From contig JAJJLU010003533.1 in assembly GCA_023807065.1 (NCBI GenBank), positions 1 to 58,853 of the forward strand: a stretch of DNA of 58,853 nt, written 5' to 3'. Origin of the DNA: Isotricha intestinalis (taxonomy: Eukaryota; Ciliophora; Litostomatea; Vestibuliferida; Isotrichidae). The position numbers and the translations under genes are program-made. Every line of letters starts with the position of its first letter. The first letter of the stretch is position 1. This document shows, in pieces, positions 40,746-52,800 of the stretch. The notes below the pieces were generated by a model. That model searched no databases. It was not told where the DNA came from and saw only the letters and a program-made list of their open reading frames with translations.

Positions 40746-42689
40746 TCTATATTTGGAAATAATAATAATAATAATTCATTATTTGGAAATAATAATAATA
40801 ATAATTCTTTGTTTGGAAACAATAATAATAATAATAATAATTCATTATTTGGAAACAATAATAATAATAATAATAATTCATTATTTGGAAATAATAATAA
40901 AAATAATAATAATTCATTATTTGGAAATAACTCAAATTCACTTTCATTATTTAACAACAATAACCAAAGTCAATTATCTTTAACAAGCACTCAAGCATCA
41001 ACAACAAATAATTCTTTATTTGGAGGAAATTCATCTTTATTTGGAAATCAAAATCAAAATTCAAATTCATCATCTTTATTCGGTAATTCAAATACAACAA
41101 ATACAAATTCTCTATTTGCAAATAATAATTCAACATCATTATTTGGAAATAATAATAATAATTCGAATTCTCTTTTTAATAATTCAAATAATAATAATAA
41201 TAATAAAACTTCATTATTTGGAAATAATAATACTTCTCTTTTTGGTAATTCAAATAATAATAATAATTCTCTTTTTGGAAATAACAACAATTCAAATTCT
41301 CTTTTTAATAATTCAAATAATAATAATAATCAATTAAATATTAATAATAATAATAATAGTAATAACAATAATACTCCAAATGGTAATGTTAAAATTGGAA
41401 ATAATAATTTTACTCTTCTTGAACCTTCTGATACTGTTATTGATGCTATTAATGAACAAAAAGATATACAAACTTTTCTTAATGAATTAGAAGAAAAATA
41501 TTCTGAAGATAATAATTATTTATTAAACAGTTTTGGGAAATATTTGAATAAAAAATTTTCTTCATATAATAATGGTTATAATTCATTTTATGATACAAAT
41601 TATTATTTAAGAGATTCTTATTATAAACCAACACCAAAAAATTTAGAATATTATCAAAAGAAATATTCAACATATAATAATTACTATGATTATAAAAAAA
41701 AATATAATTCAAATAATAACAATAAAAACACTAGCATTTATTCAAATAAAAATTTATCTCAAAGCACCATTTCAGATAGAAAAAAAAAAATAGCAGAAGA
41801 TGATTATTTATTCCAGAAAAATTTAATGACAATTGAAGAAAAATTGAATCCAAACTTTAAACCTTTTCATTATGATATTTTAAATAAATCTAAATTAGTT
41901 AATAGTACTTTAAAAGAAAATAATGACATAAATACTAATAATAATAATAAATTAAAAAATAGTGTATTATATATTCCAAAAGGTAATTCTTCAATAAAAA
42001 AAAGTCAAAATATATCTTTAGAAATAAATTTTAATGTTCCAGATGGAACTCAATTAACTTTTCATTTAGATTCAATTAATCTTTTAAATAAAGTAGAAGA
42101 TTTAAAAAATTTAATAAAAGAGAAAATAAAAAATTTAATCTTAAAGAAAAAATTCCAAAATTATGTAATACAAAATATATCTTTATTAGGTTCAAATTCA
42201 TTTTTATCAGATCAAAAATTATTAATAGAATATAATATATCAAATGAAATAATAGCAATAATAATATATCAATTTAATAATGAATCTTCAAATTTAGAAA
42301 AAATTGTTCCAATGAATTTGTTGCCTAAATTAACTAAACCAGGTTATAAAACTTTTCCAGAATATATATTATTATGTAGAATGACAGAAGAAGAATTAAA
42401 AAATATATCTAATTTTAAAATATATAATGATTATGGTGAAGTTAGATATTTAGGTAAAGTAAATTTATTAGGAAAAAATTTAGATGATTTTTGTGATATT
42501 CAAAAAGGAATTATTGAATTAAAAGGTAATTTAAATGTTAAAAAAAAATGCATTTTGTATAATATTAATTTTGAAAATGGAAGTGAAAAGTTATTAGATA
42601 ATTATAAAGATATGATTTCTCAAAATAATGGTGTTTTTGTTTCTTATGAACCTAATTCTGGAAAATTAGAATGGGATTATTATAATTAA
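39648..42689 (+). CDS. NUP98: Nup98-like nucleoporin with xLFG/xIFG-Asn repeats, stand-alone
   Basis: The protein has 1013 residues. Residues 1-180 and about 265-580 consist of FG repeats of the type SLFGNNN and SIFGNNN (phases vary). A GLEBS-like Gle2/Rae1-binding segment lies between them (about 186-250, with FSKGSFEEYRLADLEF matching the 'S.EELRLEDY' core). Residues about 600-780 are charged linker, about 785-880 are a beta-rich module of unknown type, and about 888-1013 are the Nup98 C-terminal domain (PKLTKPGYKTFPE, YGEVRYLGKVNLLGKNLDDF, FVSYEPNSGKLEWDYYN). The chain stops at the point where Nup98-96 precursors are self-cleaved, so no Nup96 part or HFS site exists. Function: nuclear-pore permeability barrier and mRNA export docking. 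Confidence 0.9.
39660..41400 (+). repeat. AAT-rich coding microsatellite (FG-Asn repeats)
   Basis: Long runs of AAT/AAC codons interrupted by TTATTTGGAAAT or ATATTTGGAAAT units encode the xLFG-Asn repeats. The GLEBS-like segment (about 40200-40400) interrupts the runs. Copy number is likely to vary between individuals or assemblies. The antisense and shifted frames are open only because of this periodicity. Confidence 0.9.
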
Positions 42690-42984
42690 ATTATATGTTT
42701 TAATGATTTGGTAATAAATAATCCTTTATTCTTATATTCGTTAACAAATTATTTTTTTTCTTTCATGAATTTTTTTTAGAATAAAATAAAATATTATAAA
42801 TTTTTTATTATTATTATAATAATCTCTCAAATTAATTCACTCAAATGAATTACTTTAATTTATAATATTATTATCTATTCAATTACTTCAAAAAAAACTA
42901 AAATGATTAAAATAGTTTTATAATATAAAAATTAACAAAATATTAATTAATAAAAAATAAAAAAATCCCATCAAAAAAATAAAA

Positions 42985-43431
42985 ATGTATTCAGAACTCC
43001 TTCAAAACTCAGAAGAAAAACTTCTTTTAATAGCAATAGATCAAAGATTTATAAATAACGAAAATATAAAAGAAGAAGAAGAAAAAAGAAAAGAAATAAA
43101 AAATGAAAAAAATAATGAAAAATATAATTCATTAGAAATTTCTCTAGAAAATTTAAACGTTAAATTTTGTGAAAGTCTTGATTTAAGTGATTCAGAAAAA
43201 GAAATTTCAACAGAAGGTGATTCTGATAATTCTTCAGTTTCTGAACAACAAAATAAAAAATTTTTATTTGTAAATAATTTTATAAATTTTAATAAAGATG
43301 AAATCAAAAAAATCCAAGATAAAATTATTAATGAATATCATAATCATAATAAATTAAGAGATATGATTAAAGCCATTTTCAAAAATAATAATTGTGAAAA
43401 ATTTAAAAATAAAAATTCGAATTTAAATTAA
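42985..43431 (+). CDS. Small acidic protein, unknown function
   Basis: The protein has 148 residues. The N-terminal third is a helix (MYSELLQNSEEKLLLIAID) leading into a Glu/Lys/Asn-rich charged segment (about 30-50). A Ser/Glu/Asp acidic patch (about 66-86) contains likely casein-kinase-2 sites. The last 50 residues form another helix (FNKDEIKKIQDKIINEY). There is no membrane segment and no metal or catalytic motif. I do not recognise it. The ordered hydrophobic spacing and an A-rich start context support it as a real gene, though it is short. Confidence 0.55.
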   Translation: MYSELLQNSEEKLLLIAIDQRFINNENIKEEEEKRKEIKNEKNNEKYNSLEISLENLNVKFCESLDLSDSEKEISTEGDSDNSSVSEQQNKKFLFVNNFINFNKDEIKKIQDKIINEYHNHNKLRDMIKAIFKNNNCEKFKNKNSNLN

Positions 43432-44023
43432 TTAAATTTTAGGAAATTAATATTGACATAAATTTATGTTCAACAGCAATCTATTAAATCAAAATATGTC
43501 AATAATTCATGTAATAAATAATTAAAAATAAATTAATTAATTAAATCATAATTTTTATAACTAATTTATTATAAAAAATTCGACAATTAAAAATAATTTA
43601 AAACTAATATAAAAATATAAAAAATCTATTATTAAAAAAGAAAATCATTAATTAATCGAAAAAATAAATAATAAAAAATTTTAAGTGATTTCTTAGGTTA
43701 AATTATCATGATTTTAGATTTATTATAAGATTTTTTGTGAAAACGAAAAAAAAGATAATAATGGTTTTTATGATAAGATTAAAATTTATATTAAATGAAA
43801 AGAGACAAAAAATATTCATTTATATTAAAGAAAAAAATTAAATGAAGAATTGAATGAAGGATAAAGAGATAATTAGTTTTTTTTGTAAATTTTTTTAAAT
43901 TTATTTTTTATGTTTCGTTTTATTTTTAGAATGATTATTTCTAATAATTTGAAATAAAATTCATATTTATATATTATGTTATTAATGATATATTATTATA
44001 CTTTTTTTAAAATTTTATTTTGT
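43432..44023. other. Intergenic between convergent genes, with palindrome
   Basis: These 592 bases separate two gene ends. A perfect 14-base palindrome (ACATAAATTTATGT, 43456-43469) and a 9-base inverted repeat (TATTGACAT at 43451-43459 with ATGTCAATA at 43496-43504) lie just after the upstream gene and could form a 3' end hairpin. No reading frame or tRNA is seen. Confidence 0.45.
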
Positions 44024-45556
44024 TTAATTCAAAAAGTTTGAAGCAGCTTGACGAAGTTTTTCTCCATTTGGTGTTGGTGAATGTTTATAATTATTATAAT
44101 TATTTCCAAAATTATTTCCTCCATTACCATTAAAATTATTTCCATAATTATTATTAGGTCCATTATTATAATTATTATAATTCGAACCATCATTAAAATT
44201 ATTTCCTCCATAATTATTATTCATATTATTATTAAAATTGTTTCCTCCATAATTATTATTCATATTATTATTAAAATTATTTCCTCCATAATTATTATTA
44301 TTATTTATATTATTATTAAAATTGTTTCCTCCATAATTATTATCATTCATATTATTATTCAAATTATTTCCTCCATAATTATTATCATTCATATTATTAT
44401 TAAAATTATTTCCTCCATAATTATCATTCATATAATTTTCCTGAATATAATTATCAATATATTTATTATATTGTAAATTATTTTGTGGATTTGTAATTGG
44501 ATTATGTGAAAGATTAGTTCTTCCAAAATCACTATTTCTTCTAGTATTATAGGGATCATCAGTTAAAACATATTTTCTTTGTTGTTCTCTAATTAATGGA
44601 TTATCTGTTCTATACGAATGTCCATTTACTAATCTACGATTATTTACAGTTTGAATTTCATTTACTTGATCATCTAACATTTCTTTATAAAATTTTTGTC
44701 TACTTTCTTTTTGATTTTTCATATACATATTTAATTCCTTTTCATTTTGTTTATCTGTTAAAAAATTTCCCATTTGATCATCTCTTCTAATATATGAACG
44801 CTCTCTTTGAGATGGACTCATTTGACGAGGATTATTATTATTTTGAGGAGTGTAATTTATATTATTATTTATATTATTTCCTCGATTTAAATCCATATTA
44901 TTCATATTATTATTTATTCTATTATAATCCATATTATTCGTATTATTATTTATTCTATTATAATCCATATTATTCGTATTATTATTCTTATTATTCATGT
45001 TATTGTTCATATTATTATTTCTTCTATTAAAATCTGTATTATTAGTCACATTATTATTCATATTCATATTGTTGTTGATATTATTATTCATATTATTTGT
45101 CCTGTTAAAATCCATATTATTTCCCATATTATTATTATTATTCATATTATTGTTCATAATATTATTGTTACCTCTATTAAAATCCATATTATTATTCATA
45201 TTATTATTTCCCATATTATTATTATTCATATTATTATTTGGTCTTTGACTTGGAGTATAACCATAATTTTTAGAAACAACTTCTCTTTTTCTTGTATTAT
45301 TTAATAATGGATTTCCATTATGTTCAGAAAGCATTTTTTGATATTCATTCATTTGTTGATTTAATTTTTCCATTTTTTCATATCTCAATTTAAGTTCTTT
45401 TTCTCTTTCTAATTTTTGATTATTTTCAATAAATTCTCTTTCTTCTTGAATTCTTCTTCTTTTTTCATCTTCTTTTCTTTGATGATAGTCTATTGCATCT
45501 TGTTTATATTGATTAAATATTCTTTGTTTAGTCTGATTATCAGCATTGAATAACAT
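44024..45556 (-). CDS. Asn/Met/Gly repeat protein with coiled-coil N-terminus
   Basis: The protein has 510 residues. Residues 1-80 form a charged coiled coil (KEDEKRRRIQEEREFI...KLEREKELKLRYEKMEK). A repeat region of NMNN/NNNMDFNR units follows (about 105-250), then an ordered basic stretch (about 250-360; SYIRRDDQMGNFLTDKQ, RRNSDFGRTNLSHNPITNP) and a second repeat block of NNYGGNNFNNNM units (about 375-490). The ordered part has an 'NPLIRE...NPITNP' pattern I associate with conserved ciliate hypothetical proteins, perhaps cytoskeletal, but I cannot name it. No membrane or catalytic motif is visible. Confidence 0.72.
   Translation of the reverse strand: MLFNADNQTKQRIFNQYKQDAIDYHQRKEDEKRRRIQEEREFIENNQKLEREKELKLRYEKMEKLNQQMNEYQKMLSEHNGNPLLNNTRKREVVSKNYGYTPSQRPNNNMNNNNMGNNNMNNNMDFNRGNNNIMNNNMNNNNNMGNNMDFNRTNNMNNNINNNMNMNNNVTNNTDFNRRNNNMNNNMNNKNNNTNNMDYNRINNNTNNMDYNRINNNMNNMDLNRGNNINNNINYTPQNNNNPRQMSPSQRERSYIRRDDQMGNFLTDKQNEKELNMYMKNQKESRQKFYKEMLDDQVNEIQTVNNRRLVNGHSYRTDNPLIREQQRKYVLTDDPYNTRRNSDFGRTNLSHNPITNPQNNLQYNKYIDNYIQENYMNDNYGGNNFNNNMNDNNYGGNNLNNNMNDNNYGGNNFNNNINNNNNYGGNNFNNNMNNNYGGNNFNNNMNNNYGGNNFNDGSNYNNYNNGPNNNYGNNFNGNGGNNFGNNYNNYKHSPTPNGEKLRQAASNFLN
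44080..45250 (-). repeat. Two coding Asn-rich repeat blocks
   Basis: Block 1 (about 44080-44440) repeats a unit of roughly 13-16 codons reading NNYGGNNFNNNM(N/D). Block 2 (about 44840-45250) repeats NMNN and NMDFNR units. Both are in frame on the minus strand and explain the open antisense frames seen there. Confidence 0.82.
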
Positions 45557-46006
45557 TTTTTTTATAAATATAATTTAAAAAATTTGAGATTTAAACGTTT
45601 TTATTCATAATTTATATTTAAGAAAGTTACAATAAAAAAATTCAGATTAATCATTTTAATAATAAAATAAAAAACCAAAAAAAGAATTACATGAAAATCA
45701 AAAAAAAGATTAAAATCTAAAAAATTTATTATTTTTACAACGTTTCCTTTGTTCTCAAATATTTGAATTTTGACATTATTACTTTCATTTTAATTCTTTT
45801 TTTTAAGAATCATTATTTATTCAATTATATTTTTTTATTTGTTGAATTCAAAAAGTATTAAGGTATATTTTTTCAAAGAAAAGAAATAAATTAAAAAGTT
45901 AAACGAAAAAAAAATAAATCTAAACAAATGATATAATTAAAAAAATAAATTCAAATATTAATTTTTAAATTCCGTTGGTTCATTTTTTTTTTAATTTTTT
46001 ATTGAA
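45557..46006. other. Intergenic, divergent promoter region
   Basis: These 450 A/T-rich bases lie between divergent genes. I see homopolymer runs only, and no RNA gene, repeat or recognisable promoter box. Confidence 0.45.
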
Positions 46007-46750
46007 ATGGAAAAAAATATTTCAGCTGCAAGAACATTATTTTTAAAAACAATAATATTTGGTTCAACAGGTGCAGTGGGAAGAGAATTATTAAAATATT
46101 TATTATCTTCAAAAAAATATATAAAAATAACAATAATAGTAAGAAGAAAATTAGATGAATGGGAGTCTTTATCAGAAAGTGAAAAATCAATGTTAAATAT
46201 AATTGAAATAGATTCTCTTGATTTTTTAATATATAATTTAAATTATATAGAACAATTAATCCCAGATATAAATTCATATAATTCAATATTTATTACTTTA
46301 GGAAGTAGAGTAAAAAAAGGAAAAGAAGAATTTAAAAAAGTAGAATATGGTTATATTTTACAAATATATAAAATATGTGAATTATATAAAATTCCTCATT
46401 TTTCATTTTGTTCTTCTAATAAAGCTAATAAAAGCTCTTTTTTTATGCTATGGCAAATTAAAGGTGAAACTGAAGAAGAGTTAAAAAATAAAAATTCTAT
46501 TCCTTTAATTTCTATTTTTCATCCTGGATTATTATTAGACAGAAATAATGATGAAAGATTAGGAGAAGGTTTGGTTAAATTTATTCCTTTTTGTGATAAA
46601 ATTTCTACTGATAAAGTCGGAAAAGCAATGTTCATTAGAGATATTGAATTTCAAGAAAATTTTAAAGTGGAAACTCCTGAGAAAAATACTTGTGAAATTG
46701 TTAATAATGAACAAATGATACTTTTATCAGAAAAAATTTTAATTTTATAA
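46007..46750 (+). CDS. HTATIP2/TIP30-like NAD(P)-binding oxidoreductase
   Basis: The protein has 247 residues. The Rossmann nucleotide site is G19-STGAVG25. Family landmarks follow in order: TIIVRRKLDEW, FITLGSRVKKGKEEFKKVEYGY, FSFCSSNKANKSSFF, IKGETEEEL and ISIFHPGLLLDR, all matching TIP30/HTATIP2-type atypical short-chain dehydrogenases. The alignment of the SS...K segment with the human protein is gap-free and puts Leu148 where the catalytic Tyr should be, while Lys152 is kept. Redox catalysis is thus doubtful, and a cofactor-binding regulatory role is possible. The next gene starts 57 bases downstream on the same strand. Confidence 0.82.
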   Translation: MEKNISAARTLFLKTIIFGSTGAVGRELLKYLLSSKKYIKITIIVRRKLDEWESLSESEKSMLNIIEIDSLDFLIYNLNYIEQLIPDINSYNSIFITLGSRVKKGKEEFKKVEYGYILQIYKICELYKIPHFSFCSSNKANKSSFFMLWQIKGETEEELKNKNSIPLISIFHPGLLLDRNNDERLGEGLVKFIPFCDKISTDKVGKAMFIRDIEFQENFKVETPEKNTCEIVNNEQMILLSEKILIL

Positions 46751-46806
46751 AAATAATCAAAAAAAACTTAAAAAATTAAAAATATAAAATAAATAAATAA
46801 AAAAAA

Positions 46807-49800
46807 ATGGAAGAAGAAACTTCGATTTTAAAAAAAAATTCAAAAATAGCAGGAAAAGCTTTTGAAAAGGAAGAATTAATGGAATATGCAGAAGATATAT
46901 TAAAAATAGAATGTCAAATATTAGAATCAGGAATAAAAGAGACAAAAGAGACATTTTGTATATGTGAATGTGATCCAGAGAGGACAAATCCAATATGTGA
47001 AAATTGTTTTAACACATGTCATAAAGGAGGAAATGAATATCCACATAAATTAATAAAATCAAGTACAATGAATGCAGTATGTATATGTGGATATAGATGT
47101 CATAGATTATTTACTGAAAATTCACAACAAGATAAACAATATAAGAAAAGTTGTACTTTCGGTGAATTAGCTGGAATTAATGATTTAAATTTTTGTTATC
47201 AAAGTTTAGATGAATCTAATACTAAAATTTGCCTTGTTTGCTATAATATTTGTTATAACAATGATACTAATTTTATTAAAAAACCTCTCACTGATTTAAA
47301 AGGATTTAAATGCTGTTGTACTAATCATAATCATAGTGATATTAGAATTATTTTCAGAAAATTAAGAAGTTTAGCTAAAAATAATAATTTTTTAAAAATG
47401 TATAATTTTGAAGGAATGACTTTTATTCAGTTTCTAAATATCTTTTTCTCTACTAAAAATTCTTTTCATAATTTATTCCATTCTTTCGCAGAAAAAATAA
47501 ATCAAACATATCAAAATTTACAAAATTTTAATTATTTCTTTGAAGAACATAATAATTTAAATGATTTACATTTAACGAGTCAAGTTTTATTAGTATTTTC
47601 TCAAAGATGTAAAAATATTTATTCTGCTAAAAATAGAATTGAAAAAAAAAATGATTATGATGAAGATAATAATGAAGAAGATCCTGAAAAAAAATCTCCT
47701 AAAAATTTAACTGTTGGAATTGAAGGAGGAGAAATTTCTTCTAGAAAAATTAGATGTAGAACTTTATGTTATTTTAATGATATTATTAAAAATATTTTAA
47801 ATGAAAAAATATTTTTTAAAATAATGGAAAGAAAATTCGATTTTAAAAGTAGAAATATTTGGCAATTAAAATATTATTTAACTACTATTTTTTATAATTT
47901 TTATATTGCAAAAGATTTTGCAAGTTATCCAAATTTTAAAATAAGAGATATTTCACTTTTATCTCCTTTACAAAGATATATTTTAATAACAAATATAGAA
48001 ACAGAAAATAAAGTTTCTTCTTATGTTAATAATTTAAATATGAATTTTTTAAATAATATTTTAAATTCAATTGAATGTTTATTAAATAGTGAAGAAAAAT
48101 CAATTATATTATTATTAATCCTTGCTAAATTATATAAAATTTGTGAAATATTTGCAAAATATTCTTTATTTAATCATGAACAATTATCAAAATTATGTCA
48201 ATTAAATGATCAAATATTAACATATTTTGACGAAGAAAAGAAATCTCCAGATAAAGATTTTTTAAAAATAAAAGTAATAAGTCCAATGATAAAAATATTA
48301 TTATTTTTATCATATTATTATAATGATCAAATAATAATAAGTGCATTAAAAGGAGAAAGAGTAGTAGAAAAATGTAATTTTTTTCATGGTAAAACAGAAA
48401 TATGTAAAAATGTAACTCAAAATGTAATTTTAGCATTAACATTTACTCAAAGATTTGATGATGAAGTAATAGCAAAAGAAAAAGAAGCAGAAAAAAAAAA
48501 AGGAGAAAGAACATATCATTCAGATACTGTTGCAAAAGTAGCTGAAATTTTACCTCAAAAACAAAAATATATTAGATGCTTAAGAAATATTATTAAAAAT
48601 TGTAATAGTTTATTAGAATTACCTTTAAATAATGATGAAGTTTATCAAAGTGGAATGGTTAGATTAGTTGATGAAAATCAAGAAATTTTATATAAATTTA
48701 TTAAAGGAAATTTACTTCCTAATGAAAGAGATTTTATTAAAAAAGTACGTTATTTCACTGAAGAATTAGAAGAAACTTATTATAATTTTTTCCAAGATTA
48801 TAATAGTCAAAGTTTTGAAGATAAATTCAGTCAAAAATTTGAAGATATAATTAGTGAGTTTAATAAAAATTATTCTTTTTTTAATGAAGAAGATAATGCT
48901 TTGGTTAAAAAAAAAGAAGATGATGAAAATTTAAAATTTTTAGAAGGAAGTGAAAATTTATCTCAAATAAATGAAGAAATGGGAAATTTTGAAAATAGTA
49001 TTAATGCATCAGGAAATTCAAATAATAGTAATTTAGCACCTGGAGAAAATAATACAAATTCAAATAATTTTAATAATAAATTTCTAGTAACAAAATCATA
49101 TCTTCTTCAATCAATGATGAAATATATTCATATATTATATTATGATCATATATCTAAAAAAAATCCTCCTGAAACTTTTGTAATTAAACAATCAATTTAT
49201 AGAATGATGATGGAAATATTATATCATTTTATTTTAAATTCTCCTGAAAATTCTTTTTTTTTATTACAAAGTGATTTTACTTCTAATTTTGAATTATTAA
49301 ATGATGCACAATTAGTTGAAGCTTTAGCTCTTATTAATTGTGCTTTAGAATTTATTGCTAATTCTAAAAGAGAAATTACTAATGATTCTAATTTAACTCA
49401 TTTAATTAAAATTGCTATTTTAAAAAGTTCTAATCAAGAAATTTTAAATGAATTATTAAAAGTTCTTCAAACTATGTTATTAACTGTTAATTTTTCAGAT
49501 GAGAAAAAAATGAAAAAGAAAGTAATGAAAATGTGTAAAATAATATTTAATTATCATTTAACTTTTAAAAACTATTTTATATTAATGGCAAGTTCAAGAG
49601 AAAATGATAAATTACAATGTTTTAAAAAAGAAACAGAAAAATTAATTAAAAAATATATGAGAATAGTAAATCAATTATGTAATTCAAAAAAAATAGTAGA
49701 AGAAAGAGACTTTTTAGAAAATATAACAGGAAAAGATCAATTAAAAAGAATATTATATGCAAAAACAATAAATATATCATTAAGAACAGAATTATTAGAA

Positions 49801-52800
49801 TATTATAGAAAATGCTATTTAGAAACTTTAATCGATACAAAAGATACAAATTATTTTGCTTCAGCTTTAATAAATGATTTTAAACCAGAAAAAAGGGATG
49901 AAATAATAGAAAATCCTAAATATCATAAATTTTTTGAATTTTTAGTTAAAAGTGGAAGTTATTCTGGTTTAATTGGACTTGAAAATGAAGCTAATGTTGT
50001 TAAATATGAATTATTAAATTTTCAAGGAGTTTTAACTATGACTACTGATAAAGTTAAAATTAAAAGATATTTAGAAGCTGTAGTTAAAAGTGTTGTTGTT
50101 TATTTTTCTAAATTTTCTAGTTTAATTTTTGATTCTTCAGGTTATAATTGTATTTCTTTATATGAAATTATTTATTATTTCCTTGAATTAAAACAATATA
50201 TTTATTCCAGACCTGAAGTTTTTCAAAGTAATGAATCTTCAAATAAAAAAATATTTTTTAGAAATAAATTTAAAGGACATTATGATTTAGTTGAATTAAT
50301 TAATCCTGATAAAATTAATCATGATCAAAATAAAAAAAGAGAAAAAAAAAATGGATTTGATAAAAGATATTTAAAAAAGGAAAAAAAGAATAAAATTAAA
50401 AATCCAAAAAACGATGAAGAAAGAGTAAATTTTGATATTAAAAGAATGAGTGATGAAAATTTTGAATTTTTAAACTATGCAAACATAAGTCAAATATTTA
50501 CATCTCATACTCAAAATTTTATTCAATTCCCTCGAGTAGAAGGTTATAAAGATTTATTTGAGAAAAAAAATGAAATGTTTGATGATGAAAAGAAAAAAAG
50601 TATGATATCGAAATTTAAAAAACAAGGAAGATATAAAACTCAATATGAACAAGATATATTTAGTTTAATATTTCATTATTTTAATATGAAATGTAATATT
50701 GATACAGGTTCATTTATTAAAGCATTAGGGGAAACAAGTACACATTATAATACAAATTTTAGAATGTTATTATGTAAATGCATATTATTTTTTAATAATG
50801 TTCAAAGACAAAAATATAAAGAAACTGTTTTATGGTTTTTATTAAGATTACTTCAATATCATACTTGTGAAATTCAAGAAACTTTTGAAGAAATCGAAGA
50901 TAATAATGATGAAAAAGAACCTTTATTTAATTTTAATAGTTTAGTTGATTCTTTCACTTCAAGTGTTATTTATGTTATTTTAAAAGAAATTAATTTTAAT
51001 GGATATGAAAATAGAAATGAATATTATAATTCTATTATGCATATTAAAATAATGAAATATTTCTGTGAAGAACATAATCCTCATTTTCAAACTTTATTTT
51101 TTAATAATACAGAAACAAGTGAAAAAGATGTTATTGTTAGATATAAGAATCATTTAAAAATAAAAAAACAAAAAAGAAAAAAAAATAATGTTAATGAAGA
51201 AAATGATGAATTTTATACTCATAAAAGAAGAACAATTTTTTCAGTTGGATCTCAAGTTTCAACAGAAACAAATGGAAATGGAATAAGTGGGATTTATACT
51301 AGAAAAGCATCAGTCTTTGAATATTTATTAAGTGTTTTAGGTAAAATAATATTATTATCTCAATGGATGAGTAAAAGAGATAATCCAGATGAATATTTTT
51401 ATGATATTTACTTTGTAATTTTAGAATTTTTAATTGAAACTATTCAAGGAACTTCAAGTGAAAATTTAGCAAAAGTTTTTACAAATGAAAAAAAAAGTAA
51501 ATGTCTTTTTGCTAATTTTTTAAATGAAATAAATAGATTATTAATAGATGATTCTTTTGAAAGTGATTTAAATTATGTTATTAGAAAAGATATGATGGAT
51601 TTTTTAATGGCATTTTTAGAAGAAAGTTCAACTCCTTCAAATGGAATTATTGAAATTGCTTCTACTTTATTACCTGGTGCTATTTTAGATTCTATTATTG
51701 CAACCATGAATAAATTATATATTGAAGAAAATGAAAAAGATGACGATGATGATGATGATAATGATAATAATAATAATAATTCTAATAATAAAGGAGGAAA
51801 AGATAATATCATTAATAATGAAAATATGGTTATTAAAAGAATATTTAATTTTAATCCTGAAATGAAAAAATTCTTCAATGATTTATATTTCAATGACATG
51901 GATTTTGGTGAAAATGATAAATTTGCTTTAGCAAATAGAATGTATCAATATTTTAAAATGTTAGGTCAAAGTACTAGATTTAAAAATCCTTATGTATTTG
52001 AATTTTATTTTAAATATGAAATGTTTACTGAAGAACAAGTTTCAAAAGCATATTATAATAAAAGTATAAAATTAATAAATAAAACAACAAATGCTGCAAT
52101 TGCAGAAGCTAAATTTTATGATCAATTTCTTTGTGTAAGTTTCTTTGAAAGTATAACAAGAACTGTTTTTGTTAATAAAGAAGATGAAGAAGAACCAGTT
52201 TCTGTTATTTTCACTATTAATCCTATTGTTCCTTTATTATCTAAAATATCAAAAGAAGATTTTACTGATAATGTTGATAGAAGTGATAGATACACTAAAT
52301 TATTTTCTCTTATGGAAAGATGCGATAATTTCTTTGAAGAAATTAAATATAGACAACAAACTGGAAAAGCAAATTTTATAATTAAAATAATTAATGATAT
52401 TAACTTTTATTATTTAGAAGTTTTTGCATTTTTAATAACATTATCAATAAATTTAATTATGTTATGTGTATTAAAAGGAGAAGGAGATGTATTATATGGA
52501 GAAGATCAAATAAATTTCATATTAAAAGATTTAGGAATAATAAATTTATCATTTAATTCAATATGTATAATATTGTGGTTAATAGCAAAATATAAACTTC
52601 TTTATATGACAGAATGTCAGAAAATGATAAAAGAATATGAGCAAAAAAGTGATGAAGATGAAGATAATAAGGAAATAGAATTAACAACAGGAGACAAAAT
52701 AAAAGCAGCATATATAGTATTAATAAGAAAGAATAAATTATTTGCATTTATATGGAATATAATCTTATCAGCATGTGCATCTTTCCTTCGAATATATTTC

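Noticed and set aside
40418..40983. Long overlapping frames on both strands within the Nup98 repeat (poly-Leu on the minus strand, poly-Ile on the plus strand)
   Set aside because: They are shifted or antisense readings of the AAT/TTTGGA periodicity and encode only homopolymer-like chains; the Nup98 frame explains the region.
39662..41400. Regular repeats that might suggest a CRISPR array or minisatellite
   Set aside because: The units are codon-phased, vary in length and have no unique spacers; they are FG-Asn coding repeats.
44081..45248. Several plus-strand Ile/Tyr/Leu-rich frames opposite the Asn/Met repeat gene
   Set aside because: They are antisense readings of the Asn codon repeats; only the minus-strand frame has ordered, charged segments.
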